The translations under genes were made by a program, and so were the position numbers. The notes under the pieces were generated by a model. It was not told the origin of the DNA, ran no database searches, and saw only the letters and a program-made list of their open reading frames with translations. This document shows, piece after piece, positions 55,895 to 64,000 of a DNA stretch of 64,000 nt. The first letter of the stretch is position 1. Each line of letters begins with the position of its first letter. This DNA comes from Carboxylicivirga fragile (GTDB lineage: Bacteria; Bacteroidota; Bacteroidia; Bacteroidales; Marinilabiliaceae): the NCBI GenBank assembly GCA_025499625.1, contig JAFMVD010000023.1, forward strand, positions 1-64,000, read 5' to 3'.

Positions 55895-56488
55895 ATGAAA
55901 AGTTTAGATTTTAATATTTTTGATACACACCTTCCAAAGCTTAAACCGGCTAAAGGAAGGATATTGATTGCGGAACCGTTTTTGCAAGGACCGTATTTTA
56001 ATCGTTCCATTATTATCATAACTGAACATGGTGAAGATGGAGCCGTTGGTTTTGTTTTGAATAAGTCATCAGATTTATATCCCGATGAGGTGATTGAAGA
56101 TTTATTTAACTTTAAAGGAGAGATGTTTATTGGAGGACCGGTTTCATCAAACACCTTACATTTTTTACATACGCTAGGAGATAAGGTGCCAGATTCAGTG
56201 CAGATTAGTGATAAGTTGTATTGGGGTGGCGATTTTGAAAAAATCAAAGAATTAATTAATTCAGGATTGGCCGACTATAAGGATGTGAAGTTTTTTGCAG
56301 GTTATTCTGGTTGGTCTCCTGGCCAACTCGAAGAAGAGATTGAATCAAACTCATGGATCGTATCAAATTTAGACGACGATGTAATTATGAATTGTGAAAT
56401 TGATGATTTCTGGCGACTATCCATGGAAAGTCTTGGTGACATACACAAAGTATGGACTAATTTCCCTGAGAATCCATCAAATAATTAG
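55895..56488 (+). CDS. YqgE/AlgH family protein
   Basis: A 197-residue cytosolic protein of the YqgE/AlgH family, of unknown biochemical function. Conserved parts: PAKGRILIAEPFLQGPYFNRS, ITEHGEDGAVGFVLNK, FIGGPVSSNTLHFLHT, and FFAGYSGWSPGQLEEEI. A strong AGGAGG site (55881-55886) lies 8 bp before the ATG at 55895, which settles the start against an in-frame TTG at 55889. Its 3' end overlaps the convergent aminotransferase gene by 32 bp. Confidence 0.95.
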   Translation: MKSLDFNIFDTHLPKLKPAKGRILIAEPFLQGPYFNRSIIIITEHGEDGAVGFVLNKSSDLYPDEVIEDLFNFKGEMFIGGPVSSNTLHFLHTLGDKVPDSVQISDKLYWGGDFEKIKELINSGLADYKDVKFFAGYSGWSPGQLEEEIESNSWIVSNLDDDVIMNCEIDDFWRLSMESLGDIHKVWTNFPENPSNN

Positions 56489-57335
56489 TGACATGCTCGT
56501 TTAGTAAAAGGTTTAGTTTTTTGCTAAGCTGGCAAAAGTAACGTTTTTGTTGAATGCCCACCACCCATTGAATTCCTTGAATAGCATTGCTTAAAAATAG
56601 TTCGTCCGCCGCTAATAGCTCATCCAACGAAGCGCCAGCTACTTCTTGTACTTGCCAGTCTGCTTGCTTCATTATTTCAATTAATTGAGCGCGCATAATA
56701 CCTTCAACACATCCCGATGTTCTGGATGGCGTATAAACTACCTGATCTTTTATCCAATATAGATTCGATGCTAAACTTTCAATTATCAAATTCTGATCGT
56801 TCACAATTAAAACATCATCAAGATTCTGTTCCTTTTTATACAAGCCTGCCATTACAAACAAAAGCGAGTTGGCCGATTTGAAACGAGAAAAGCGCGTTGT
56901 CGGTTTTTTATCTTCTTTATATACGTCAAGAAGAATGCCTTTGCTATTTAAAGTGTAGTTATTTGTATTTAAAGGCGTAGCCTCAATTAGGTAATTGGTG
57001 TTGTTTCCCTCTGGTGTGTATAAACCACCATCTTCTCTGAAAACAGTTAGGCGTATTCGGGCATCTCCAAAAATCCTATTTTTACTTATTAAGGACGAAA
57101 TTTGCGAATTAAGTACATCAAGAGGAGGTAGGCTATGGCAGTTCATTTTAAGCTGCGCCATCGCGTTTAATAAGCGTCTGTAGTGATCTTCAAAAAATAG
57201 GGCTTCTTGCTGTATGCAGCGAATGGTTTCAAAAATGGCATCGCCGTATCTGAAGGCTCTGTTCGAAGCAGAGATGACAGGTTCGTCAGCCTTTATTTTA
57301 AGGCCATTCAGGCAAATGTATTGTTGCTTATTCAT
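56457..57335 (-). CDS. Class IV (PLP) aminotransferase, aminodeoxychorismate lyase-like
   Basis: A 292-residue PLP enzyme of fold type IV. Seen: N-terminal LNG...NRAFRYGDAIFETIR, substrate-domain ARIRLTVFREDGGLYTP, the PLP lysine region RFKSANSLLFVMAGLYKKE, NDQNLIIESLASNLYWIKD and the end FLSNAIQGIQWVVGI. The pattern fits the group that holds branched-chain aminotransferase, D-amino acid aminotransferase and 4-amino-4-deoxychorismate lyase; short length and the GDAIFET start favour the last. Exact substrate is not certain. It overlaps the HAD phosphatase gene upstream by 8 bp and is the last gene of the cluster. Confidence 0.85.
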   Translation of the reverse strand: MNKQQYICLNGLKIKADEPVISASNRAFRYGDAIFETIRCIQQEALFFEDHYRRLLNAMAQLKMNCHSLPPLDVLNSQISSLISKNRIFGDARIRLTVFREDGGLYTPEGNNTNYLIEATPLNTNNYTLNSKGILLDVYKEDKKPTTRFSRFKSANSLLFVMAGLYKKEQNLDDVLIVNDQNLIIESLASNLYWIKDQVVYTPSRTSGCVEGIMRAQLIEIMKQADWQVQEVAGASLDELLAADELFLSNAIQGIQWVVGIQQKRYFCQLSKKLNLLLNEHVTNYLMDSQGN

Positions 57336-57831
57336 TTGCTTGGTTTAAGATAGATTTACAGGCTGGTATTATGGATGCATTAGCTTCAATTTTAAAACAT
57401 TGTTTCAATCCAGCCGATTTTCCTGCTTCAATATCACGAGGTGAGTCTCCAATTAAAAAGGATTTATTTACATCGATTTGATGTTCTTCAATGGCACGAA
57501 GAATCATTCCTGGTTTTGGTTTTCTGCACTCGCATTCTGATACACTATTGTGATGTGGGCAATAGTAGATAGCCGTTAGTTCAATGTTGTTTTTTTGAAG
57601 CTCATCCTGCAAATAAGCATGCACCTTCTTAACATCATCTTCCGAATATTCTCCCTTAGCAACACCACCTTGATTGGTCACAATAATGAGTTTGTAAGCG
57701 CCATCAATAAGGCTTCTTAAACCTTCGAAAACATCCTTGTTTATTTTAAAGTCCTCAGGTCTAAAAATATAATAATGCCCTTCATCATTATTAATTACAC
57801 CATCACGATCGATAAAAACGGCTTTGTGCAT
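57328..57831 (-). CDS. HAD-IIIA phosphatase, GmhB-like
   Basis: A 167-residue cytosolic phosphatase. HAD motif I DRDGVIN (Asp8 and Asp10), motif II IVTNQGGVAKG, a zinc-binding loop YYCPHHNSVSECECRKPKPGM with Cys/His ligands, and motif IV LIGDSPRDIEAGKSAG. This set matches D-glycero-D-manno-heptose 1,7-bisphosphate 7-phosphatase (GmhB), which feeds LPS core synthesis, or the related histidinol phosphatase domain. No other heptose genes are nearby. It lies 10 bp after the rhomboid gene and overlaps the next gene. Confidence 0.85.
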   Translation of the reverse strand: MHKAVFIDRDGVINNDEGHYYIFRPEDFKINKDVFEGLRSLIDGAYKLIIVTNQGGVAKGEYSEDDVKKVHAYLQDELQKNNIELTAIYYCPHHNSVSECECRKPKPGMILRAIEEHQIDVNKSFLIGDSPRDIEAGKSAGLKQCFKIEANASIIPACKSILNQANE

Positions 57832-57841
57832 ATTTATGAAT

Positions 57842-58453
57842 TTAGAAGATGGCTAATAACTCCTGAAAGAAGCGAGTCAACAACGAAGGATTAAAAATAA
57901 CAGGAAAAAACATCCCATAAACAGCTCCCCAAAAGTGCGCGTCGTGGCCAATGTTATCCATGTTTCGTTTCGACATTATTCGGGAATAAATCAAGTAACC
58001 TACTCCCAATAATATGCCTGGAACGGGGATGAAATAAAGATAAATAATTCCGTATGGATCGTATAAAATGCTTGCAAAAACTAAGGCAGAAACAGCGCCT
58101 GATGCACCAATGGCATTGTAGTAATAATTATCTTTCTCCTTCATGTACGAGTACAGACTTGAAATAACAAGTGCAGATAGGAAAAAGAATAAAAACACGA
58201 TGCTACTATTGCCAGGTAAGCTTTGCTGAAAATAATATATAACCGACCTTCCGAATGACCAAAGGACAAACATGTTGATTAATAAATGTCCCCAGCTTCC
58301 ATGAAAGAAACCATGACTAATTAAACGGATGTATTCCTTTTTGTGCTTAATCTGATAGGCGTTAAATCGGTATTTGTGAATTAACTCCAGTTGGCTAAAA
58401 CCTGCTATACTCAGTGCGCATACAACTATGATGATGATGATTGAAATATCCAT
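57842..58453 (-). CDS. Rhomboid family intramembrane serine protease
   Basis: A 203-residue membrane protein of about six helices. The catalytic Ser118 lies in GASGA and the catalytic His173 in AHFWGAVYG, the standard dyad. GHLLINMFVLWSFG in an early helix is also conserved (HxxxN). It cleaves membrane-anchored substrates inside the bilayer; its substrate here is unknown. It precedes the GmhB-like gene by 10 bp and follows holA by 81 bp; that gap carries ATTAAGGATTA-type degenerate repeats. Confidence 0.9.
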   Translation of the reverse strand: MDISIIIIIVVCALSIAGFSQLELIHKYRFNAYQIKHKKEYIRLISHGFFHGSWGHLLINMFVLWSFGRSVIYYFQQSLPGNSSIVFLFFFLSALVISSLYSYMKEKDNYYYNAIGASGAVSALVFASILYDPYGIIYLYFIPVPGILLGVGYLIYSRIMSKRNMDNIGHDAHFWGAVYGMFFPVIFNPSLLTRFFQELLAIF

Positions 58454-58534
58454 TCTATTATTTATAAGATTAACGATTAGAGATTAAGGATTAATCAATT
58501 TATATAATCTCTTATCACTAATCATTTATCGTGT

Positions 58535-59536
58535 TTAGTGCATTATTTTAAAAACAAGTTCTTTCAATAGTTCACCTGGTTCGGTGGTTGAGCTATTGAA
58601 ACCTTTCGACTTCATGTCGTATTCTCTTAGCAGGCTAATTACTTGTATTACTTTTTTCGCCGGATAATGACGCGCTCCAGTGGTATAATCCTGTACAAAA
58701 AACGGATTTATCTTAAGGGCTGATGCCACACTGTGCTTCGACTTATCTGGCAGATAATAGTATGAAAGTAGCTTTTGAAAACAAGAGAAAAGCGTAACCG
58801 TGGTTACTTGTATCGGGTAAGCTTTGGGATTTCTACCAAAGGCCAGAATTATTTTATTGGCCTTGGATACATCTTTGGCAAGCACTGCTTTTTGTAATTC
58901 AAAATTGTTATAGTCTTTACTTACTCCAATGTTTTTTTCAATATGTGCTGAAGTAATTTGTTTAACCGACGCACCAATTGCCAATTCCAACTTATCTAAT
59001 TCGTGTGTGATTTTTGATAAGTCAGTTCCTAAAAACTCAGCCAAAAGTGCAGATGCTTTGGCATCAATGGTTTTACCTTTCGACTGTAAATAACTATTAA
59101 CCCACTTTGGTACTTCGTAATCGCGCAGTTTTTTCGATTCAAATAGAATGCCGTTTTTCGCGATGCTTTTATAGAGTTTTTTCCGCTTATCAAGTGTTTT
59201 GTATCGATAGTTGATAACTAAAACAGTTGAATTAAGCGGATTTTCACTATAAACCAAAAGATCTTCTATGCGCGCAATGTTTTGAGCTTCCTTTACAATA
59301 ATAACCTGGTGTTGCGCCATCATTGGATAACGGCGCGCAGCCATGATTACATCTTCGGCTTCTATATCCTTACCATACAATGTGGTTTGGTTGAAGCCTT
59401 TTTCCTCTTCACTTAGTACATTATTGGAAATATAATTGGTGATTTCATCAATATAATATCCCTCATCGCCCATCAAAAAATAGATGGGCTTGTACTTCTT
59501 CTGTTTTAAATCTTGTATTATCTGCTCAAAAGTCAT
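58535..59536 (-). CDS. holA: DNA polymerase III delta subunit
   Basis: A 333-residue clamp-loader subunit. The N-terminus PIYFLMGDEGYYIDEITNYI is the typical HolA start, followed by LYGKDIEAEDVIMAARRYPMM, VIIVKEAQNI, LSKITHELDKLEL and KDYNNFELQKAV; the C-terminal helical collar domain ends in LLKELVFKIMH. It opens the sliding clamp together with the gamma/tau and delta-prime subunits. In Bacteroidota it often lies near an HSDR_N gene, as here, with AMP nucleosidase between them. Confidence 0.93.
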   Translation of the reverse strand: MTFEQIIQDLKQKKYKPIYFLMGDEGYYIDEITNYISNNVLSEEEKGFNQTTLYGKDIEAEDVIMAARRYPMMAQHQVIIVKEAQNIARIEDLLVYSENPLNSTVLVINYRYKTLDKRKKLYKSIAKNGILFESKKLRDYEVPKWVNSYLQSKGKTIDAKASALLAEFLGTDLSKITHELDKLELAIGASVKQITSAHIEKNIGVSKDYNNFELQKAVLAKDVSKANKIILAFGRNPKAYPIQVTTVTLFSCFQKLLSYYYLPDKSKHSVASALKINPFFVQDYTTGARHYPAKKVIQVISLLREYDMKSKGFNSSTTEPGELLKELVFKIMH

Positions 59537-59553
59537 TCTAATAGTTTGTTAGT

Positions 59554-59569
59554 CCCGATAGCTATCGGG
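59554..59569. repeat. 16-bp palindrome CCCGATAGCTATCGGG, copy 2
   Basis: Identical to 35814-35829. Here the palindrome extends to 18 bp (T...A). It lies 18 bp upstream of holA and is followed by GGCAGTAGACAG, another word found in several gaps. Confidence 0.75.
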
Positions 59570-59685
59570 ATAGGCAGTAGACAGAAGCTAAATGAAATAA
59601 TTCTGCTAACTATTTTGTAAACCTTAGCAAAGGCTATTCTCCAATTTTTGTTTAGCACAAAGCGCAGCTTCCTTAGTCTTAATGA

Positions 59686-60468
59686 TTAGTTGTCAAACTT
59701 AAGGTGTTTCACCGATTTACCATTGTTCTGAATTGTGCCCATTGCTTTGATTCCGATTTTCAAATGTTCATGCACATAATTCTCAGTCACAACTTTGTCA
59801 CTTTCGTCTGTTTTAACACCTGTTGAGATCATTGGTTGATCAGAAACTAATAATAAGGCGCCAGTTGGAATCATATTGCAAAAACCAACGGTAAAGATAG
59901 TAGCCGTTTCCATATCAATGGCCATGGCACGGGTCTTGCCAAGATATTTCTTGAAGCGCTCATCGTATTCCCAAACACGCTTATTGGTTGTAAATACGGT
60001 ACCTGTCCAATAGTCACGTTCCTTATCACGGATGGTACTGGAAACCGCACGTTGTAAGCTAAATGCTGGTAGGGCAGGTACTTCAGGTGGTAAATAGTCA
60101 TCAGAGGTACCGTCGCTTCTGATAGCTGCAATTGGTAAAACTAAATCACCTAATTTGTTTTTCTTTTTCAAGCCACCACATTTACCTAAAAACAATACCG
60201 CTTTGGGCATAATGGCACTTAGTAAGTCCATCATGGTAGCTGCATTGGGACTTCCCATTCCAAAGTTGATAATGGTTATGCCATTGGCCGAACAGTTTGG
60301 CATATTACCACCTTGACCCACTATAGGTGCATCGTACCATTCTGAGAATAATTCAACGTAATGGTTGAAGTTGGTAAGTAGGATGTAGTCGTCAAAATCT
60401 TCAAGCTTTCTTCCTGTATAACGGGGTAGCCAGTTATCAACAATCTCTTTTTTTGTTTTCATAGGCAT
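59686..60468 (-). CDS. AMP nucleosidase (short form)
   Basis: A 260-residue cytosolic enzyme of the nucleoside phosphorylase fold that splits AMP to adenine and ribose 5-phosphate. Visible: INFGMGSPNAATMMDLLSA, the glycine loop VLFLGKCGGLKKKNKLGDLV, AIRSDGTSDDYLPPEVPALP, and AIDMETATIFTVG followed by LLVSDQPM with the catalytic Asp region. The length corresponds to the catalytic half of E. coli Amn; the N-terminal regulatory domain is absent, as in other Bacteroidota. Two ATG codons (60468, 60462) are possible. Confidence 0.92.
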   Translation of the reverse strand: MPMKTKKEIVDNWLPRYTGRKLEDFDDYILLTNFNHYVELFSEWYDAPIVGQGGNMPNCSANGITIINFGMGSPNAATMMDLLSAIMPKAVLFLGKCGGLKKKNKLGDLVLPIAAIRSDGTSDDYLPPEVPALPAFSLQRAVSSTIRDKERDYWTGTVFTTNKRVWEYDERFKKYLGKTRAMAIDMETATIFTVGFCNMIPTGALLLVSDQPMISTGVKTDESDKVVTENYVHEHLKIGIKAMGTIQNNGKSVKHLKFDN

Positions 60469-60610
60469 TGAATTAAAAGATGTGATTATGGATTTTCTTC
60501 AGGTAAGGTGTGTTGTTCCTGATGAAGAAAAACCAGGGATTTTTTATTTTGGTCTGCTAAGGTAACTTTTTCTCTCTAATTTGATTTACTTTGTTCAAAA
60601 AAAGGCGTTG

Positions 60611-61072
60611 ATGCAAAAGCTTAATCTTCCAATTTGTCAGTTCAGACTAAAGGAACAAGGGAATAAGAAACAAATATTTGATGCCGTTCGAAAAAAGTTT
60701 GTCGCACTAACACCTGAAGAGTGGGTACGTCAGCACTTTGTTCACTTCCTAATATCACAGCAAAAAATTTCTGCAGGACATATAGCTATTGAATTACCAG
60801 TTAATGTGAATGGTTTGAGTCAGCGTGCGGACATTGTGGTACATGATAGACAAGGAAGAGCAGCTATGATTATTGAATGCAAAGCTCCATCGGTTGCAAT
60901 TAATAAGGCTGTTTTTGATCAGGCTGCCAGATATAATATGCCCTTAAGAGTACAATACATGTTGGTTACAAATGGCCTGCAGCATTTTTGTGCAGAATTA
61001 ACCGGAGACAAAGGTCAGTATCAATTGTTGAGTAAGATTCCTGATGTGGATGATATTAATGCTTCTTCCTGA
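60611..61072 (+). CDS. Stand-alone HSDR_N (PD-(D/E)xK) nuclease-like protein
   Basis: A 153-residue protein equal to the N-terminal nuclease domain of type I restriction R subunits, with no helicase. Active-site pattern: Asp74 (QRADIVV), Glu89 and Lys91 (IIECKAP), plus a conserved PEEWVRQHFVHFLI helix and Gln-rich DQAARYN. The residues needed for cleavage are intact. There are no hsdM or hsdS genes nearby, so it is not part of a restriction system; in Bacteroidota such single-domain proteins lie near holA. The ATG at 60611 is chosen over a TTG at 60581. It overlaps the convergent GNAT gene by 17 bp. Confidence 0.88.
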   Translation: MQKLNLPICQFRLKEQGNKKQIFDAVRKKFVALTPEEWVRQHFVHFLISQQKISAGHIAIELPVNVNGLSQRADIVVHDRQGRAAMIIECKAPSVAINKAVFDQAARYNMPLRVQYMLVTNGLQHFCAELTGDKGQYQLLSKIPDVDDINASS

Positions 61073-61577
61073 TTAGCTGGTAGAGGTGCTCATCAACGAA
61101 GCCATTTTTCGTTTTCTGCCAGGCTTTTTTTGTGCCTGCTAAGTTGAATCCTACTTTCTCAAATAAGGCAATGCTTGCAAGGTTATTAGACGAAATATTC
61201 GCGTATAGTTGATTTAATCCAAGGTTGTTGAAACAGTAGTCTGCAAATAACTGAAGTGCCTCAGCTGCATATCCTTTTTCTCTTTGTTTAGAATGGATTA
61301 CTATACCCACCCCCGCACGTTGATGGAAACCATCAAAGTCGAACAGGTCAATCATGCCCACAGCTTCTTTGCTTTCTTCAAGTTCAATGATCAGACGTAA
61401 TTGCTTAGTTTGAAAAACGTCTAGTTGTGCTTGTTCAATGTATTTTACAAGTTGGTGCTTAGAAAAAGGGGTGAGCGTATTGCTCACCTCCCATAATTCC
61501 ATGTTATTTTCCCATTGATATAGTAGATCGATATCTTCGGGTTCAAGAGCTCTTAATATAAGCTCATCGTTTTTCAT
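61056..61577 (-). CDS. GNAT family N-acetyltransferase
   Basis: A 173-residue acetyltransferase of the RimJ/RimL or SpeG-like group. It starts LILRALEPEDIDLLYQWENN, has the beta strand VGMIDLFDFD, the acetyl-CoA loop SKQREKGYAAEALQLF and the closing LYANISSNNLASIALFEKVGF. The start codon overlaps the stop of the PorE-like gene upstream (TAATG), indicating translational coupling. The substrate is unknown (a protein N-terminus or polyamine is possible). Confidence 0.9.
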   Translation of the reverse strand: MKNDELILRALEPEDIDLLYQWENNMELWEVSNTLTPFSKHQLVKYIEQAQLDVFQTKQLRLIIELEESKEAVGMIDLFDFDGFHQRAGVGIVIHSKQREKGYAAEALQLFADYCFNNLGLNQLYANISSNNLASIALFEKVGFNLAGTKKAWQKTKNGFVDEHLYQLIRKKH

Positions 61578-63508
61578 TAATTCTTTGTTTCGCTAGGTTT
61601 AACCATATCATCATATTGCTTGATGTCTCTGATGAAGGCATCTTGCCATTGCTCCGTGTCTAATACTTTTTGTTTGGCTTTGAGGGTAGATTTATAACCT
61701 TTAATGATGCTATAAGCATATCGGAACCAGCCATCCTTACAATCGTACTCCTTGATCAAGTTGTGCTCTAATCCCTCAAATATATCAAATGAGCCTAATT
61801 GTTTTTTAGACGAAAGAATTTGAACAGTATAATAAGGTATACCATCGCTGACATCAAGTGCAGTCATGTCAGTTTGGCCTGGAGCTTCTTTGTCTTCAGC
61901 TTTTGCTGCCAATAAATAAGTCAGCTCGGTTGGTTCAAGAGTAGTTGTTTTGGTGCTTTTCTTATAAGCCATTTCACGTTCAACATTCACTTTTGTCTCC
62001 ACTGCTTCATAACCTTCTCCAGCAAATCTTACTTTGTACGATTCTTCAGCTTCAAGTATTAATACATAATTACCTGTACCTGGATGAGGTCTGTATTCGC
62101 CAACGGCTTCGTCAGTTGATAATTTAGTGACAAAAATACGTACATTTTCCAGTGGTGCATCACCTTCGCTAGTTACTTGTCCCTTAAATACAGCCAAGCG
62201 ATTAATTTCCGGCTCCTCATATTCAATTAAATATAAGTCAGAACCACCTAGGTTATCTTCGTAGCCCGAAGAAGCATAATAAGCTATGTTCTGAGTTGCT
62301 GTTGGTACAAAGAAGAAGTCATCATCAGGCGTATTAATTGGATAACCCATATTGGTTGGGGCAGTCCAAGTATCATCTTCGAGTAATTGAGTATAGAAAA
62401 TGTCGAATTTACCCATGCTATTATGTCCTTCTGAACTAAAATATAAAGTACGTCCATCAGGGTGGATGATTGGTGTGTCATCATCGTATGGCGTATTTAA
62501 ACTTTCCAGGTTTTCGGCTTTTCCCCATTCTCCATTTGGTAAGCGACGAACGCGATAAATATCTTTCCCACCTATGCCTCCTTCACGATTACTTGTGAAA
62601 TATAGTGTTGATTTATCCGGAGAAATAGAAGCATGCGTTTCGTTGTAACGAGAATTGATCGGAGCCGGAAGTTTTACTGGTTCTCCCCAATTGCTTCCAT
62701 CATTCATGCTTACATATAGGTTTGAGCCATTAATGTCGTTTCTGAAGATATACAATTCGGTTTCGTCAGATGATAAGCAAACGCCAGCCTCGTGTCCCGG
62801 TTTGCGAAACAGTTCTTTCGATGACTTGGCTTTTGTCCAGGCTTCATCTTTAATTACCGAAGAATAAATGCGTTCGGCATATTGCCCATTTGGAAGTAAT
62901 TCGCTGTAGCTCGATGCTCTTTTTGATGTAAACATTAATAAAGATTCATCCGCAGAAATCAACGGACTGTGATCGTCATATTTTGAATTAATATCAGCAC
63001 CAAGATTATGAACTTCTAATTTGACTGGCTTGGCCATTAGTTCGATGGCATTTTCGCAGATTTCAATTTGACGACGCGCACCATTAATTAAAGGTTCGTC
63101 TTCATTACCCAATTGACTGATTAATTCCTCGTAGGTTTTAATGGCTTCTTCCGGTTTGGTGAGTAATTGCTCTGCTTCACCAATCATCATTTGAACATCT
63201 ACTCCAAGATCGCTGATTTTCTCTTCTCCCTCAAGGCCAGTGTAGATTTTTTGAAGATTAACGATTGCCTCTTCATATTGCTGCGCATTTAATTGGCAGA
63301 ATCCAAGGTTATAAAGGATATTGATATTTTCAGGATCGTTGACTAAAAGTTCTGAGAATATATCAATGGCCTCGCCGTATGCTTCGTCCTGGAAAAGTCC
63401 AACTGCTTCCTTAAATTTTTTATTGTCTTCGCGTGTTGTGGATTGTGCCTTTGTTATTTGGGCAACAAAAAGCACTGCTAATGCTGTAATAAGTATTCGT
63501 TTTATCAT
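61577..63508 (-). CDS. PorE-like protein: TPR, PD40 propeller, CarboxypepD-like domain and SPOR-like end
   Basis: A 643-residue exported protein. Signal peptide 1-21 (ending KAQ); TPR units (about 25-160, FKEAVGLFQDEAYGEAIDIF); a PD40 beta-propeller (about 185-440) with repeats such as SPDKSTLYFTSNREGGIGGKDIY and HPDGRTLYFSSEG; a carboxypeptidase regulatory-like domain (about 455-535); and a C-terminal SPOR-like segment (about 560-635, YYTVQILSS...WFRYAYSIIKGYKSTLKAK). The first three parts match PorE of the T9SS, which normally ends in an OmpA peptidoglycan-binding domain; here a SPOR-like domain stands in its place. The ATG at 63508 gives the signal peptide; an ATG at 63553 is upstream. Confidence 0.82.
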   Translation of the reverse strand: MIKRILITALAVLFVAQITKAQSTTREDNKKFKEAVGLFQDEAYGEAIDIFSELLVNDPENINILYNLGFCQLNAQQYEEAIVNLQKIYTGLEGEEKISDLGVDVQMMIGEAEQLLTKPEEAIKTYEELISQLGNEDEPLINGARRQIEICENAIELMAKPVKLEVHNLGADINSKYDDHSPLISADESLLMFTSKRASSYSELLPNGQYAERIYSSVIKDEAWTKAKSSKELFRKPGHEAGVCLSSDETELYIFRNDINGSNLYVSMNDGSNWGEPVKLPAPINSRYNETHASISPDKSTLYFTSNREGGIGGKDIYRVRRLPNGEWGKAENLESLNTPYDDDTPIIHPDGRTLYFSSEGHNSMGKFDIFYTQLLEDDTWTAPTNMGYPINTPDDDFFFVPTATQNIAYYASSGYEDNLGGSDLYLIEYEEPEINRLAVFKGQVTSEGDAPLENVRIFVTKLSTDEAVGEYRPHPGTGNYVLILEAEESYKVRFAGEGYEAVETKVNVEREMAYKKSTKTTTLEPTELTYLLAAKAEDKEAPGQTDMTALDVSDGIPYYTVQILSSKKQLGSFDIFEGLEHNLIKEYDCKDGWFRYAYSIIKGYKSTLKAKQKVLDTEQWQDAFIRDIKQYDDMVKPSETKN

Positions 63509-63621
63509 ACCGGGTTGGCTATTTATATGACTTTTTTTAATAATATCTCGCAAAATAATTAATTATGATCTTTTTATAACAATCTCTTGCTTGTTTTTGA
63601 TGAAAACAAGCTTTCCATCGC

Positions 63622-64000
63622 TTAGTCTTTCATTTTGTTGTTCTCAACTATTATCGGATCAAGGTATGTGGCATTGCCTTGGCTCGAGTAATCTAATCGG
63701 CCCGAAACCTTAAATGATTTAGTGAGTGTTACTTTGTTAAACGTTTCTATGGTCATTTTGTATTCAACGCCTGTTGGCACAATTAATACATATTTACCAT
63801 TCTCAGGATGTGGTCGATAGTAACCTATTTCTTCACCTGTATCAGCCTTGCTAAGTGTAATTCTCGATTCGTGAGAGGGCAATCCTTCTTCTGTAAAAAT
63901 AAAACCTGCTACAACGGATAAAGTGCGTTCGTCGGTTTCTGGAAATTCAATGAGGTAGATGTCTGACCGACCAAATCCGCCAGCACGTTCCGAAGCAAAA
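63622..64000 (-). CDS. PD40/CarboxypepD-like protein, 3' part (cut by window edge)
   Basis: The frame is open from the right edge to a stop at 63622, so this is the C-terminal 125 residues of a longer gene. The sequence FASERAGGFGRSDIYLIEFPE followed by a beta domain (RITLSKADTGEEIGYYRPHPENGKYVLI in part) aligns with the propeller end and CarboxypepD-like domain of the next gene (SGYEDNLGGSDLYLIEYEEP, YRPHPGTGNYVLI). The two are therefore tandem paralogues, 113 bp apart. This copy ends shortly after the beta domain and lacks the SPOR-like end. The 5' part is outside the window. Confidence 0.8.
   Translation of the reverse strand, partial: FASERAGGFGRSDIYLIEFPETDERTLSVVAGFIFTEEGLPSHESRITLSKADTGEEIGYYRPHPENGKYVLIVPTGVEYKMTIETFNKVTLTKSFKVSGRLDYSSQGNATYLDPIIVENNKMKD

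Noticed and set aside
60611-61072. Type I restriction-modification system
   Set aside because: Only the nuclease domain is present; no hsdM, hsdS or helicase part lies nearby.

Overview
The window is a chromosomal stretch of a low-GC Bacteroidota bacterium, probably a marine or sediment member of the class Bacteroidia; the order is my inference. The support comes from a type IX secretion system (T9SS) type-B sorted giant adhesin with a PorP/SprF partner, a T9SS plug-type protein, a PorE-like protein, DUF4136 lipoproteins, TAnnTTTG-type -7 promoter boxes, an Nqr sodium pump, and few Shine-Dalgarno sites. I see no rRNA, tRNA, CRISPR array, prophage or complete insertion sequence.

Layout. 1-2100: two small envelope genes on the minus strand and a secreted helical protein. 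2200-4560: the shikimate genes aroB-aroA. 4700-7000: a membrane protein, a beta-barrel and dprA, whose TTG start is directly preceded by a perfect 15-bp inverted repeat. 7132-29520: one uninterrupted gene for a 7462-residue secreted protein made of Ig-like modules, about 40 SprB repeats (including a nested 262-residue super-repeat), 19 copies of an 80-residue Trp/Gly repeat, two PKD domains and a CHU_C sorting domain. Its PorP/SprF partner follows 35 bp later, then an OmpH/Skp-like protein. 31450-37200: a glycosyltransferase, FtsB/DivIC, P5C dehydrogenase and the DUF5103 plug protein. 37296-44710: nqrABCDEF, apbE (the FMN transferase that loads NqrB and NqrC) and a small membrane protein that may be a divergent NqrM. 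44750-49300: a three-gene two-component operon (TPR kinase, LuxR-type regulator, receiver-kinase). 49771-52194: a fused alpha/beta 2-oxoacid dehydrogenase E1.

52200-55700 looks the most accessory: a 135-bp fold-back (MITE-like) element, an AAA/DUF4143 ATPase preceded by three 22-bp iterons, and an NhaC-type antiporter with an extra periplasmic domain. 55895-61577 is a compact housekeeping block: YqgE, a class IV aminotransferase, a HAD phosphatase, rhomboid, holA, AMP nucleosidase, a stand-alone HSDR_N-type nuclease and a GNAT acetyltransferase. The window ends with two tandem PorE-like PD40 genes; the second is cut by the window edge.

Two themes connect the genes. The first is T9SS-dependent surface display: giant cargo, PorP, plug protein and PorE-like proteins. 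The second is sodium energetics: Nqr, ApbE and NhaC. Several intergenic gaps carry short degenerate repeat families and a 16-bp palindrome that occurs twice; one such spacer lies inside the nqr operon.
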